This document shows, one piece after another, positions 47,672 to 56,661 of a DNA stretch of 64,000 nt (position 1 is the stretch's first letter; each line of letters begins with the position of its first letter). The notes beneath the pieces were generated by a model. That model ran no database searches. It had not been told where the DNA came from and saw nothing but the letters and a program-made list of their open reading frames with translations. The translations under genes and the position numbers were made by a program. The stretch is from Miltoncostaea sp963703045 (GTDB lineage: Bacteria > Actinomycetota > Thermoleophilia > Miltoncostaeales > Miltoncostaeaceae): contig OY969782.1 in NCBI GenBank assembly GCA_963703045.1, positions 2,294,001 to 2,358,000 on the forward strand, in the 5' to 3' direction.

Positions 47672-48856
47672 ATGGCGAGCGTGACGACGCGGGCGCGAGT
47701 GCTGGTGGCCGGGGCGGGGGTCGCCGGCGTCGAGACCGCGCTCGCCCTGCGCGCCTTCGCCGGCGACGCGGCCCGCGTCGACCTGGTCGATCCCGGCCGC
47801 CGCTTCCGCATCCCGGCGACGGCGACCGGCCGGGCCTTCGGGGTGGGGCGCAGCGCCGACCGCCTGATCGCCGACGTGGCGGCGGCGGCCGGCGCACGGT
47901 TGATCCCGGGGCGCCTGACGGCGGTCGACCCGCCCCGGCACCTGGCGATGCTCGCCGGCGGCCGATTGCTCACCTACGACGCCCTCGTCGTCGCGATCGG
48001 CGCATCGACGCGGCCGTCGATCCGGGGTGCCCTGACCTTCGCCGGCCACGCCGACGCCGAGTCGGTCCGGTCGGTGGTCGACGACATGGCCGTGCGCGCG
48101 GCGCGCCGGTGCCCGACGCGTCTGGCCGTGGTGGTGCCCCCGGGATGCAGCTGGCCCCTCGCCGCCTACGAGCTGGCGCTGCTGGCCCACGACCACCTGT
48201 CGGCGGCCGGCGCCGGCGACGCCGTGCGGATCGAACTGGTGACGGCGGAGGAGACGCCGCTGGGGGTGTTCGGACCCGATGCGAGCGCCGCCGTCGCACG
48301 GATGCTGGGGCGGTCGGGCATCGAGGTCCACCCCGCCACCCAGGTGGTCTCGTGGGACTGGGGCACGCTCACCACGGCCGGGGGGGCGACCATCGCGGCC
48401 GACCGCGTCATCGCCCTCCCACGGCAGGCGGGCCCGGGCCTCGACGGACTGCCCGCCGACGCCGAGGGCTTCATCCGCGCCGACGACGACGGGGCGGTGC
48501 CGGGCGCCCCGGACGTGTGGGCCATCGGCGACGGATCGACGTTCCCGGTGAAGCAGGGCGGCATCGCATGCCAGCAGGCCGATTCGGTGGCCGCCGCGAT
48601 CGCGCGCCGCATCGGCGTCGACGCCGAGGAGGTGCCGTTCCACCCGACGCTGCGTGGATGGGTCTGGGACGGGCGCAGCGGGCGCTTCCTGCGCGCCGAC
48701 CTGACCGATGCCGACGACGGCGGCGACCACGACGTGGGTCCGCTCTGGTGGCCGGTCGCCAAGGTGGCAGGGCGCTTCCTCAGCCCGTTCCTGGCCGGGT
48801 GGCACTCCGACGACCTGGTCTCGATGGACCGCTTCCCGGCGCGCGAGCTGCGCTGA
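47672..48856 (+). CDS. FAD/NAD(P)-dependent oxidoreductase (NDH-2 / sulfide:quinone oxidoreductase-like)
   Basis: This 394-residue protein starts with RVLVAGAGVAGVETALALRA, has a second nucleotide-binding region in the middle, and the C-terminal VWAIGDGSTFPVKQGGIACQQAD flavin motif. No cysteine pair typical of SQR active sites stands out, so type II NADH dehydrogenase-like activity is the better guess. The C-terminal region (PFLAGWHSDDLVSMDRF) could associate with the membrane. ATG 47672 was chosen; ATG 47636 is also in frame. It is divergent from ackA in the stress block. Confidence 0.8.
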   Translation: MASVTTRARVLVAGAGVAGVETALALRAFAGDAARVDLVDPGRRFRIPATATGRAFGVGRSADRLIADVAAAAGARLIPGRLTAVDPPRHLAMLAGGRLLTYDALVVAIGASTRPSIRGALTFAGHADAESVRSVVDDMAVRAARRCPTRLAVVVPPGCSWPLAAYELALLAHDHLSAAGAGDAVRIELVTAEETPLGVFGPDASAAVARMLGRSGIEVHPATQVVSWDWGTLTTAGGATIAADRVIALPRQAGPGLDGLPADAEGFIRADDDGAVPGAPDVWAIGDGSTFPVKQGGIACQQADSVAAAIARRIGVDAEEVPFHPTLRGWVWDGRSGRFLRADLTDADDGGDHDVGPLWWPVAKVAGRFLSPFLAGWHSDDLVSMDRFPARELR

Positions 48857-48880
48857 CGACCGCCGGCGGCGCCCCCCCCG

Positions 48881-50731
48881 TCACGACCGCTCGCCGGCGT
48901 CGCCCCGCAGCGCCCGCAGGGCGTTGAGGATGACCGCCACGTCGATGCCCTCCTGCAGCAGGGCTCCGGCCACCGGCGGTATCCCGCCGAACGCGGCCAC
49001 CACCATCGCGACGCCGCTCAGCGCCATGCCCGCGATCACGCTCTGACGGGCGATCCGCAGCGACCGGCGCCCGATGGCCACGGCGTCGGCGATGCGATCG
49101 AGCCGATCGATCGTGACCACCGCGTCGGCCGCCTCGGACGAGACCGTGCCGCCGGCCGCCGCCATGGCGATGCCCACGTCGGCCGCGGCGAGGGCCGGCG
49201 CGTCGTTGATGCCGTCGCCGACCATCAGCACCGGGCCGGCGCCATCGCGCTGCAGGCGGCGCACGACGTCGACCTTCGCCGCGGGGGAGAGGTCGGCGTG
49301 GACCGCGTCGACGTCGAGCCCGCGCGCCATGCGACCCGCGGGCGCCGCGGCGTCGCCGGTCACCACCGCGACGTGCCGTACGCCGGCCGCGCGCATGCGG
49401 CGGATCGCGTCGGGGGCCTCGTCGCGGAGGGCGTCGGCGAGCAGTAGCTCGCCGGCGACGACCCCGTCGATGCCGACCATCACCGAGCCCGTCGCGCCGT
49501 CGGCGTCGGCCGCGTCCGCTCCCGGGTCGTACCCCTGCCGCGCGAGCCAGCGCCGGCTGCCGGCGGTCACCCGGCGACCGTCCACCGTCCCCTCGACGCC
49601 GAGGCCTCCGCCCTCCTCGACGGCCCGCGGCGCCGACAGGGCGATCCCGCGGGCGCGGGCCTCGGTGACGATCGCCTGGGCGACCACGTTCGCCGAGAGC
49701 TGCTCGACCGACGCGACGAGGCGCAGCAGCTCGTCCGCGCCGACCCCGTCCCGCGGCACGATCGCCCGCACGGTCGGGGCGCCGAGCGTCAGCGTGCCGG
49801 TCTTGTCGAGCAGCACCGCGCGCACCCGGCCGATCACCTCGACGGCCCCGGACCCCTTCACGATGATCCCGCGCCGCGCCGCGCGGGACACCCCCGAGAG
49901 CAGCGCGACCGGCGCCGCGAGGATCAGCGGGCACGGCGTCGCGACCACGAGGACGGCCAGCGCCCGCACCGGGTCGCCGCTCGCGCCCCACGCCGCGAGC
50001 GCCAGGCCGAGGGTGATCGGCAGGAACAGCGCGGCGTAGCGGTCGGCCATGCGGACGAACGGGGCCCGCCGCGTCTCGGCCTCGCGCACGAGCCGCACGA
50101 GCGCCGCGTAGGCGCTCTCGGACGCGGGGCGGGACGCGCGCAGATCGACCGACGGGCCGACGTTGACCACGCCGCTGCGCACCGGTGCCCCCCGCGGACG
50201 CGAGACGGGCAGCGGCTCGCCGGTCAGCGCCGCCTCGTCGAGCACCGCCTCGCCGTCGGCCACCGTCCCGTCGACCGGCACGACGTCCCCGGTGCGCACC
50301 ACGACCGTGTCCCCGGATCGCACCTCGTCGACGGGCACCTCGTCGATGCGGCCGTCGCGGCGCAGCAGCGCGTGCGCCGGCGCCCGGCTGACCAGGGCCG
50401 TCAGCTCGCGGCGCGCGCGCCCGGCGGCCGCGGCCTCGAGGGCCGAGCCCCCCGACATCATGAGCGCGACGATCGCGCCGGCCAGGTACTGCTCGAGGGC
50501 CAGGGCGCCGACGATCGCCACGAGGGCGATGACATCGACGCCGATCCGTCGCGCCGCCACCGAGCGGGCGACGGCCCACGTGAGCGGGATCAGGGCGAGG
50601 GCGGCGCCCGCGGCCCAGGCGGCGTCGCCCGCCCCGGAGCCGGCGGTCGGGTGCAGCACGCCGCCCGCGACGATGGCGGCGAGCTCGCCGACCACCAGCC
50701 GGCGCCCGCCCCCGTCGTCCAGGATCCGCAT
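48881..50731 (-). CDS. P1B-type heavy-metal ATPase with TPC motif
   Basis: The 616-residue metal transporter has no N-terminal metal-binding domain and six to eight helices. It has TGEP (170-173), ATPCPLILAAPV (the TPC transmembrane motif at 265-267), LLDKTGTLTLG (Asp309) and VGDGINDAPALAAADVGIAM. TPC is reported for the P1B-5 group linked to Ni/Fe/Co, but the substrate is not certain. The usual nucleotide-site HP pair (S-x-HP) is replaced by SANVV (346-350), which is unusual. ATG 50731 is the chosen start. Confidence 0.85.
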   Translation of the reverse strand: MRILDDGGGRRLVVGELAAIVAGGVLHPTAGSGAGDAAWAAGAALALIPLTWAVARSVAARRIGVDVIALVAIVGALALEQYLAGAIVALMMSGGSALEAAAAGRARRELTALVSRAPAHALLRRDGRIDEVPVDEVRSGDTVVVRTGDVVPVDGTVADGEAVLDEAALTGEPLPVSRPRGAPVRSGVVNVGPSVDLRASRPASESAYAALVRLVREAETRRAPFVRMADRYAALFLPITLGLALAAWGASGDPVRALAVLVVATPCPLILAAPVALLSGVSRAARRGIIVKGSGAVEVIGRVRAVLLDKTGTLTLGAPTVRAIVPRDGVGADELLRLVASVEQLSANVVAQAIVTEARARGIALSAPRAVEEGGGLGVEGTVDGRRVTAGSRRWLARQGYDPGADAADADGATGSVMVGIDGVVAGELLLADALRDEAPDAIRRMRAAGVRHVAVVTGDAAAPAGRMARGLDVDAVHADLSPAAKVDVVRRLQRDGAGPVLMVGDGINDAPALAAADVGIAMAAAGGTVSSEAADAVVTIDRLDRIADAVAIGRRSLRIARQSVIAGMALSGVAMVVAAFGGIPPVAGALLQEGIDVAVILNALRALRGDAGERS

Positions 50732-50847
50732 GACCTGCACCCGCCCGCCCCCTCGCCGAGGGACCGATCGTCGCACCCCTCCGGAGTCGGTGGCATCGGG
50801 CCTGCCGACCCCGCGGCGGCGGTCGGCCCGCAACGCCGGTCGGGGCA

Positions 50848-50868
50848 CTCGCGGACGGCGTCCGCGAG
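50848..50868 (-). terminator. Hairpin terminator after the SDR-rhodanese pair
   Basis: CTCGCGGAC (50848-50856) pairs perfectly with GTCCGCGAG (50860-50868) around a 3-base loop, 7 bases downstream of the rhodanese stop. It separates that pair from the metal ATPase gene. No T-tract. Confidence 0.55.
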
Positions 50869-50875
50869 CCGTCGC

Positions 50876-51391
50876 TCAGCCGGGCGCGGGCGCGGCGCGA
50901 CCGTCGTGAGCGGCCACCGGCACGATCGGCAGGCCCTCGGCGCACCACCGCTCGTAGCCGCCCTCCATGTCGGTGGCGTTCGCGATGCCGAGATCGACGA
51001 GGGTCGCCGCGGCGAGGCTGGATTGGTAGCCCTGTGCGCACATGAGGATGAGGGGTCCGCGTGCTCCGACCAGGATCGGGTCGTGGTACGGGCACCGGGC
51101 GTCGACGCGCCACTCGAGGACGTTGCGGGGGATGAACCACGCGCCCGCGACGCCCCCGTGGAGCTCCCGGTCGCGCTCGGAGCGGATGTTAACGATCAGG
51201 CCGCCCTCCCGGGCGGCGCCGCGGGCCGCGGCCGGCGACAGGCGTCGCAGCCGGGCCCGCGCCGACGCGAGCAGCCGGTCGATCGGTGGAGCCTCCGCGC
51301 GCAGCCCTGCGGCGTCCGGTGACCCGTCCGAGGTCGTGGGGGGTCGCCGCCCGGCGCCCCCGTCCCTCCCCGCGGCCGCCGATGCGGTCAC
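50876..51391 (-). CDS. Rhodanese-like domain protein
   Basis: This 171-residue protein has a rhodanese domain with VNIRSERDRELHG, a GAWFIPRNVLEW loop and the active loop LILMCAQGYQSS (Cys118), followed by EGGYERWCAEGLPI. Rhodaneses move sulfane sulfur to cyanide or thiols. The N-terminal 35 residues are low-complexity. Its GTG overlaps the SDR stop by four bases. A role in sulfur or redox stress is likely but undefined. Confidence 0.9.
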   Translation of the reverse strand: MTASAAAGRDGGAGRRPPTTSDGSPDAAGLRAEAPPIDRLLASARARLRRLSPAAARGAAREGGLIVNIRSERDRELHGGVAGAWFIPRNVLEWRVDARCPYHDPILVGARGPLILMCAQGYQSSLAAATLVDLGIANATDMEGGYERWCAEGLPIVPVAAHDGRAAPAPG

Positions 51392-52326
51392 GCGGCGCCG
51401 ATCATCGCCAGTGAGACGTCCCAGAGCCGCGCCGCCGCGTCGGGATCGAGCGCGTGGTCGCTGACCCCGGTGACCGGGGTGTCCGGCCCGGTCGACTCGT
51501 TGCAGTCCTCGAAGTAGCGACCCGTGACGCCCTCGACCAGGGGCGAGGCCGCGAGCAGCACCGAGGTCGCCGCGCCCTGCTGCGGGGTCTTCATGAACGA
51601 GAGCTCCCCGGCGGCCTCGGCGCGGGCCCACTCCGCGCGCGTGTCCTCGTCGGCATGACGCTGCAGGGGGGTCCAGATGCCGCCGGGCATGAGCGCGTTG
51701 GCCACGATGCCGTCCGCCGCCCAGCGTCGTGCGGCCTCGACCGCGAACAGGATGTTGGCGGTCTTGGACTGGCCGTACGCCGACCCCGGATCGTACGGGC
51801 GCTCCCGGAAGTGGATGTCGTCGAAGACGATCGGCGAGGAGCGGTGGCCCGACGAGCTGACCGAGACGACGCGACCGCGGCCGTTCGCGGCCAGGGCGCC
51901 GTGCAGTCCGGTGGCGAGCGCGAAGTGCCCGAGGTGGTTGGTCGCGAACTGCATCTCCCACCCCTGGGCGGTGCGGGAGAGCGGACACGCCATGACGCCG
52001 GCGTTGGCCACGAGCACGTCGAGCGGGCCCTCCCAGGCGTCGGCCATGGCGCGCACCGACGCCAGGTCGGCCAGGTCGAGGTGGATCGCGCGCACGGCCG
52101 GGTTGCCGGTGTCGTCGGCGATCGCGCGCGCCGCCCGGACGCCCTCGTCGAGGCGGCGCACGGCCACCGTCACCTCGGCCCCCGTGCGGGCGAGCGCCCG
52201 GACGGTCTCCAGGCCGATCCCCGATGCGCCGCCCGTCACCACCATCCGGTGGTCGGGAAGCCGCACCCCCGCGACGATCTCGTCGGCGTCCGTGCGGGCG
52301 CCGAACGGCGTGGTGATCGGGGTCAT
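51388..52326 (-). CDS. Short-chain dehydrogenase/reductase
   Basis: This 312-residue SDR (retinol dehydrogenase-like subgroup) has TGGASGIGLETVRAL, NAGVMACP, SSSGHRSSPI and the YGQSK active site. It starts at ATG 52326, preceded by GAGGAG. The long C-terminal region after the Rossmann fold is as in WWOX/RDH-type bacterial members, whose substrates are unknown. It is translationally coupled to the rhodanese and divergent from the MFS gene across 197 bp. Confidence 0.9.
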   Translation of the reverse strand: MTPITTPFGARTDADEIVAGVRLPDHRMVVTGGASGIGLETVRALARTGAEVTVAVRRLDEGVRAARAIADDTGNPAVRAIHLDLADLASVRAMADAWEGPLDVLVANAGVMACPLSRTAQGWEMQFATNHLGHFALATGLHGALAANGRGRVVSVSSSGHRSSPIVFDDIHFRERPYDPGSAYGQSKTANILFAVEAARRWAADGIVANALMPGGIWTPLQRHADEDTRAEWARAEAAGELSFMKTPQQGAATSVLLAASPLVEGVTGRYFEDCNESTGPDTPVTGVSDHALDPDAAARLWDVSLAMIGAA

Positions 52327-52477
52327 CGGGCGCGTCTCCTCGGTGTGCGGGCGCGCGGCGCACGATGGCGGGCGCCGCGGTGTGCCATCGGGGATCATGG
52401 ACCCCGCGTCGCCACGGGTGCCCGGGGACCTCGCCGGGAGTGGCCGCGCACGGGCGGCCGGGACGAACGGAGGCGCG

Positions 52478-52531
52478 ATGGAGGACAGGGGCGGCACCGC
52501 GCGGATCACCCCCGGTACCGTCGATGGCTGA
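52478..52531 (+). CDS. Possible 17-codon leader peptide before the MFS transporter
   Basis: ATG at 52478, preceded by GGAGG at 52469-52473, opens MEDRGGTARITPGTVDG and stops at TGA 52529-52531, just past the MFS ATG (52524). It has a better ribosome site than the transporter itself. It could couple or attenuate pump translation, but a chance ORF of this size is quite possible. Confidence 0.3.
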   Translation: MEDRGGTARITPGTVDG

Positions 52532-54032
52532 GGCGCCTCCCACCGCCGCGGGCGGTCTGCGACTCGCGTCCGCGCAGGGCCGGTGGGTGCTCGCCGCCAC
52601 GGTGCTCGGCTCGGCGGTCGTGGGCATCGAGGCCACGGCCCTCAACGTCGCGACGCCGGCGATCGGGCGCGACTTCGACGCGTCCCTGTCCAGCCTGCAG
52701 TGGGTGCTCAACGCCTACACCCTCGCGCTCGCGGGGCTGCTGCTGCTCGGCGGATCGCTCGGTGACCGCTACGGGCGCCGGCGCCTGCTGGTGATCGGCG
52801 TCGTCTGGTTCGCCGCCGCCTCCCTCATGTGCGCGATCGCGCCCGACGTCGAGACGCTGATCGTCGCGCGCGCCCTGCAGGGGGTCGGAGGCGCGCTGCT
52901 GACGCCCGGGAGCCTGGCGATCATCCAGGCGTCGTTCCATCGCGACGACCGCGGCGCGGCCATCGGGGCCTGGTCGGGCCTCGGCGGTGTCGCGACGGCC
53001 ATCGGCCCGCTGCTCGGCGGCTACCTGATCGACGCCGCCTCCTGGCGGTGGATCTTCGTCGTCAACCTCCCGGTCGCCGCCGCGGTGATCGTGGTGGCGC
53101 TCCGCCACGTGCCGGAGACGCGCGACCCCTCGCAGGCGCGCCTCGATCCGCTCGGGGCGGTCCTCGCGGCCCTCGCGCTGGCCGGCTCCACCTACGCCCT
53201 GATCGAGGGCCCGGGCTCGGGATGGGGGACCCCGGTGGTGCTCGCGAGCCTCGCCGGCGGCCTCGCCGCCCTCGCGGCGTTCGTCCTCGTCGAGCGCGCG
53301 AGCAGCCACCCGATGCTGCCCCTCGGCATCTTCCGCTCGCGCCAGTTCACCTCGGCCAACCTCGTGACGCTCGTCGTCTACGCGGCGCTCGGCGGCGCGC
53401 TCTTCCTCCTCGCCATCCAGCTGCAGCAGGTCGTCGGGTACACCGCGCTCGAGAGCGGGCTGGCGCTGCTGCCCCTGACGATCGTGCTGCTGCTGCTGTC
53501 GTCGTGGGCGGGGCGCCTCGCCCAGCGGGTCGGCCCCCGTCTGCCCATGACGCTCGGGCCGCTCGGCGCCGCCGCGGGCCTCGCTCTGATGGTGCGCATC
53601 GACTCCGGCTCCACCTACGCGGCCGACGTGCTGCCGGCGGTCGTCGTCTTCTCGCTCGGGCTCGCGCTCACCGTGGCCCCCCTCACGGCCACGGTGCTCG
53701 CCGCCGCCCGCGACGAGCAGGCCGGGGTGGCGTCGGGCATCAACAACGACGTGGCGCGCATCGGCGGGCTGCTCGCGGTCGCGGTGCTGCCCGCCCTCGC
53801 GGGCATCTCGGGATCGGACTACCTCGATCCGCCCGCGTTCAGCGACGGCTTCGCGATCGGCATCGCGATCAGCGCCGCGCTCTGCGCGGCGGGCGGCATG
53901 CTCGCCTTCCTGACGATCCGGCGCCCGTCCGAGGACGGACAGGAGTCGTGCGTCGCCTGCCCGGTCACCGGGCCGCCGGTCGCCGCCGCCGCGCCCCCCG
54001 CCCCCGCCGGCGCGGAGGTGCCGAGCGCCTGA
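52524..54032 (+). CDS. MFS drug:H+ antiporter of the DHA2 (EmrB/QacA) family
   Basis: The 502-residue protein has about 14 membrane helices. Motif A is GGSLGDRYGRRRLL, and GVGGALLTPGSLAIIQA near helix 5 is the antiporter motif C region. LNVATPAIGRDFDASLSSLQW opens the first periplasmic loop in the usual way. It probably exports hydrophobic compounds. Start is ATG 52524, with a weak ribosome site and a small ORF overlapping it. The tail is Ala/Pro-rich after CVACP. Confidence 0.9.
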   Translation: MAEAPPTAAGGLRLASAQGRWVLAATVLGSAVVGIEATALNVATPAIGRDFDASLSSLQWVLNAYTLALAGLLLLGGSLGDRYGRRRLLVIGVVWFAAASLMCAIAPDVETLIVARALQGVGGALLTPGSLAIIQASFHRDDRGAAIGAWSGLGGVATAIGPLLGGYLIDAASWRWIFVVNLPVAAAVIVVALRHVPETRDPSQARLDPLGAVLAALALAGSTYALIEGPGSGWGTPVVLASLAGGLAALAAFVLVERASSHPMLPLGIFRSRQFTSANLVTLVVYAALGGALFLLAIQLQQVVGYTALESGLALLPLTIVLLLLSSWAGRLAQRVGPRLPMTLGPLGAAAGLALMVRIDSGSTYAADVLPAVVVFSLGLALTVAPLTATVLAAARDEQAGVASGINNDVARIGGLLAVAVLPALAGISGSDYLDPPAFSDGFAIGIAISAALCAAGGMLAFLTIRRPSEDGQESCVACPVTGPPVAAAAPPAPAGAEVPSA

Positions 54033-54126
54033 GCAGATCCGTCGCGGACGAGGCCGGGACGTGCGAGTGGTTCGGGACGTCCCGAACTAGTCGAAAGTCT
54101 CATTGCCCGCCCGCCGACGCCGGCCG

Positions 54127-54132
54127 TACCCT
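54127..54132 (+). promoter_or_regulatory. Candidate -10 (TACCCT) for the beta-propeller gene
   Basis: TACCCT ends 6 bases before GTG 54139, matching the leaderless spacing seen at several other genes here. It supports that GTG over the ATG at 54160. Confidence 0.4.
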
Positions 54133-54138
54133 GCGGCG

Positions 54139-56193
54139 GTGCTCGATGGAACATCCCGGATGTGGTGGGGCGGCGCGACCGTCGCGGCGCTGGTCGCCGC
54201 CGCGTCGCTCGCCGCGGTCGCGCTCGCCGCGCGGGACGACCTCACGCTCGTGACCAGGGCCCCGGGACCGGCCGGGGCAGCGGCGAACGGCGACTCCGAG
54301 CGACCGGACCTCACGGCCGACGGCGCCGCGGTGCTGTTCCAGTCGGGCGCGTCGAACCTCCTACCCGACGCGACGGGCACCCTGCAGAAGATCTTCGTGC
54401 GTACGCCGGCGACCGGTGCGCTCGAGCTCGTCTCGCGCGCGCCCGGCACCGGCGGCGCCCCGGCCGACCGCGACTCGTTCGACGCCACGATCAGCTCGGA
54501 CGGACGGTACGTCGCCTTCTCGTCGAACGGCGACAACCTGAGCACGATCGACCCCGACTACGCCACCAACGTCTTCCGCCGCGACCGGTCGACCGGCGCG
54601 ACGACCCTCGTGAGTCGCCTGGACGGCGCCGAGGGCGCGCCGGCGGACGAGAGCTCGTACGAGTCGTCGATCGCGGCGAGCGGCCGCTACGTCGTCTTCG
54701 TGTCCAACGCCGCCAACGTCAGCGGCGAGGACGTTGACACCGTCGCGAACGTCTTCCTCCGCGACGTCGCGGGGGGGCGCACGACCTACGTGAACCGCGC
54801 CAACGGCGTCGGCGGGGCGGCCGGCAACGCGCCCGCGAACCAGCCCGTGGTGTCGTCGGACGGGCGCTATGTCGCGTTCCAGTCGCGGGCGACGAACCTC
54901 GTGTCGGCGCCGACGGGCGGCGTCCTCAACATCTTCGTCCGCGATCTCGCGGACGGCACCACGACGCTGGTGAGTCGCGGAGCGGGGCCGGGCGGCGCGC
55001 CCGGCGACGGCGACTCGCAGTCGCCGGCCATCTCGCCCGACGGCCGTTACGTGGCCTTCTCGTCGGACGCGTCCAACCTCGCCGGGGGCGGCCCCGCGCG
55101 CGACGTGTTCGTGCGCGACCTGCTCCTGTCCGAGACGACCCTCGTCAGCCGGGCCGACGGCGGTGCGGGCGCGCCCGGCGACGCCGCCTCGTCGGCGCCC
55201 GACATCTCCTCCGGCGGTCGCTACGTGACCTTCGCGTCGGACGCGACCAACCTCAGCGCCGCCGACGGCGACGCCATCGGGGACGTCTTCCTGCGCGACC
55301 GCGTGGCGGGACAGACGTTGCTCGTCAGCCGTGGCGCCGGCCCGGCCGGCGCGGGCGCGGATGCCGACTCGCGCGATCCGTCCGTGTCGCCCGACGGGTT
55401 GCGGGTCGCCTTCTCGTCGCAGGGCGACAACCTCAGCGCGGCCGACGCGAACGGGGTCATGAACGTCTTCCTGCGCGACGTGCTGGGCGCCGAGGGCGTC
55501 CCCGATGGGCCCGCCGCGGCCCCTCCGGCTGCGCCCGCCCCGCCCGCCGCGCCGGCGCCGGGCGCCGCGGCCTCGGCGGGCTCCTCGCCCGTCGCCATCG
55601 GACGCGCGCGCACGACCGGCGTGCGCTGGAGTCGCAGCTACCTGACGGCGGGGACCGTGCAGGCGTCGGTGACGGTCGCCGGACCGCCGGTCAGGGCCGT
55701 GGCCACCGCCGTCGACCGCCGGGGCCGCGTGATCGGGCGCCGGGCGGTCGCGCTGCGCACCGGCACCACCGGAATCCGGGTGCGCCTCAGATCCGCCACG
55801 CTGCCCGGCCCGGTGCGCCTGCGCGTGACGGCGCCGGGGCTCAGCACCGCGCTGCGCGCCGCGGGCAGGGTGACCGCCCCGCCGGAGGGCATCGCGCGGC
55901 GGGTGGTCCTGATCGCCGGCGCGGACAGCCGCGCCGTCTCGCGGGTGCCCGCAGGCGCGACCCGGATGACCGTGCGCTTCAGCTTCACGGTGCTTCCCGT
56001 GCCCCGCCGGCGCACGCGTCTGCGCCTCACCTTCACCGAGCCCGGCGGCCGGACCCGCAGCGGTGGCGAGCCCTATTCGCGCGACCCCGATCAGACGCTG
56101 CTCGAGCCGCGCGGCCTGAGGCCCGGGCGCTGGACCGTCTCGCTGGTCGTCGGGGGCACGGTGGTGCGTCGGCAGGCGGTACGCGTCGGGTAG
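54139..56193 (+). CDS. Exported seven-bladed PD40/TolB-like beta-propeller protein
   Basis: The 684-residue protein has a signal peptide or anchor (VAALVAAASLAAVALAA). Seven repeats of about 56 residues follow, each with the pattern TTLVSR-(Gly-rich)-SPDGRYVAFSS-x-NL and a Asp-(V/I)F-x-RD strand end. Each repeat is one propeller blade. A Pro/Ala linker (about residues 460-485) leads to a C-terminal 200-residue arginine-rich beta region. Propellers of this kind bind proteins or glycans outside the cell; no active site is apparent. GTG 54139 was chosen because of the upstream TACCCT; ATG 54160 is also possible. Confidence 0.75.
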   Translation: MLDGTSRMWWGGATVAALVAAASLAAVALAARDDLTLVTRAPGPAGAAANGDSERPDLTADGAAVLFQSGASNLLPDATGTLQKIFVRTPATGALELVSRAPGTGGAPADRDSFDATISSDGRYVAFSSNGDNLSTIDPDYATNVFRRDRSTGATTLVSRLDGAEGAPADESSYESSIAASGRYVVFVSNAANVSGEDVDTVANVFLRDVAGGRTTYVNRANGVGGAAGNAPANQPVVSSDGRYVAFQSRATNLVSAPTGGVLNIFVRDLADGTTTLVSRGAGPGGAPGDGDSQSPAISPDGRYVAFSSDASNLAGGGPARDVFVRDLLLSETTLVSRADGGAGAPGDAASSAPDISSGGRYVTFASDATNLSAADGDAIGDVFLRDRVAGQTLLVSRGAGPAGAGADADSRDPSVSPDGLRVAFSSQGDNLSAADANGVMNVFLRDVLGAEGVPDGPAAAPPAAPAPPAAPAPGAAASAGSSPVAIGRARTTGVRWSRSYLTAGTVQASVTVAGPPVRAVATAVDRRGRVIGRRAVALRTGTTGIRVRLRSATLPGPVRLRVTAPGLSTALRAAGRVTAPPEGIARRVVLIAGADSRAVSRVPAGATRMTVRFSFTVLPVPRRRTRLRLTFTEPGGRTRSGGEPYSRDPDQTLLEPRGLRPGRWTVSLVVGGTVVRRQAVRVG

Positions 56194-56275
56194 CCGGATC
56201 CGCCGGGATATAGGCTGTCACCCGGCGCGCCCTTGTCCCGCCGCGCCGTCAACGAGGTGAGCACGGAAGGTCGGC

Positions 56276-56596
56276 ATGGATCCAGGTGCACCGGAGTTCT
56301 CCCCGCGACGGGCGCTCGAGAACGAGAAGTTCCTCGGTGAGATCAACGACCGCCTGAAGGAGGCGCTCGCGGAGGTCCGCGCCGACGCCGACGAGGATCC
56401 CGACGCGCGCTTCCGCTTCTTCTGCGAGTGCTCCGACCTCTCGTGCCGCGTGCGGCTGAAGGTGCGGCCCTCGCGCCTGACGGCCATCCACTCCCGCCCG
56501 GACCAGTTCGTCGTCGAACCCGGGCACGAGATCACCGAGGTCGAGCGGGTGGTCGACCAGGAGGACGGCTACCTGATCGTGCGCAAGCTGGCCTGA
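56276..56596 (+). CDS. Small conserved-looking protein with a CxCx5C motif
   Basis: This 106-residue protein has an N-terminal Glu/Arg-rich helix (residues 12-45), then FRFFCECSDLSCRVRL with three cysteines, and a C-terminal strand-rich part ending in EDGYLIVRKLA. The cysteines could bind a metal. No family name is known to me. GGAAGG precedes the ATG, and TATAGGCT at 56210-56217 may hold the -10, leaving a short leader. Confidence 0.65.
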   Translation: MDPGAPEFSPRRALENEKFLGEINDRLKEALAEVRADADEDPDARFRFFCECSDLSCRVRLKVRPSRLTAIHSRPDQFVVEPGHEITEVERVVDQEDGYLIVRKLA

Positions 56597-56661
56597 GCAC
56601 GGCGCGCGGTCGCGCCCGCGGGCGAGACGGGCATTGACAGGCGTGGCGCCGCGGGTGTCGG

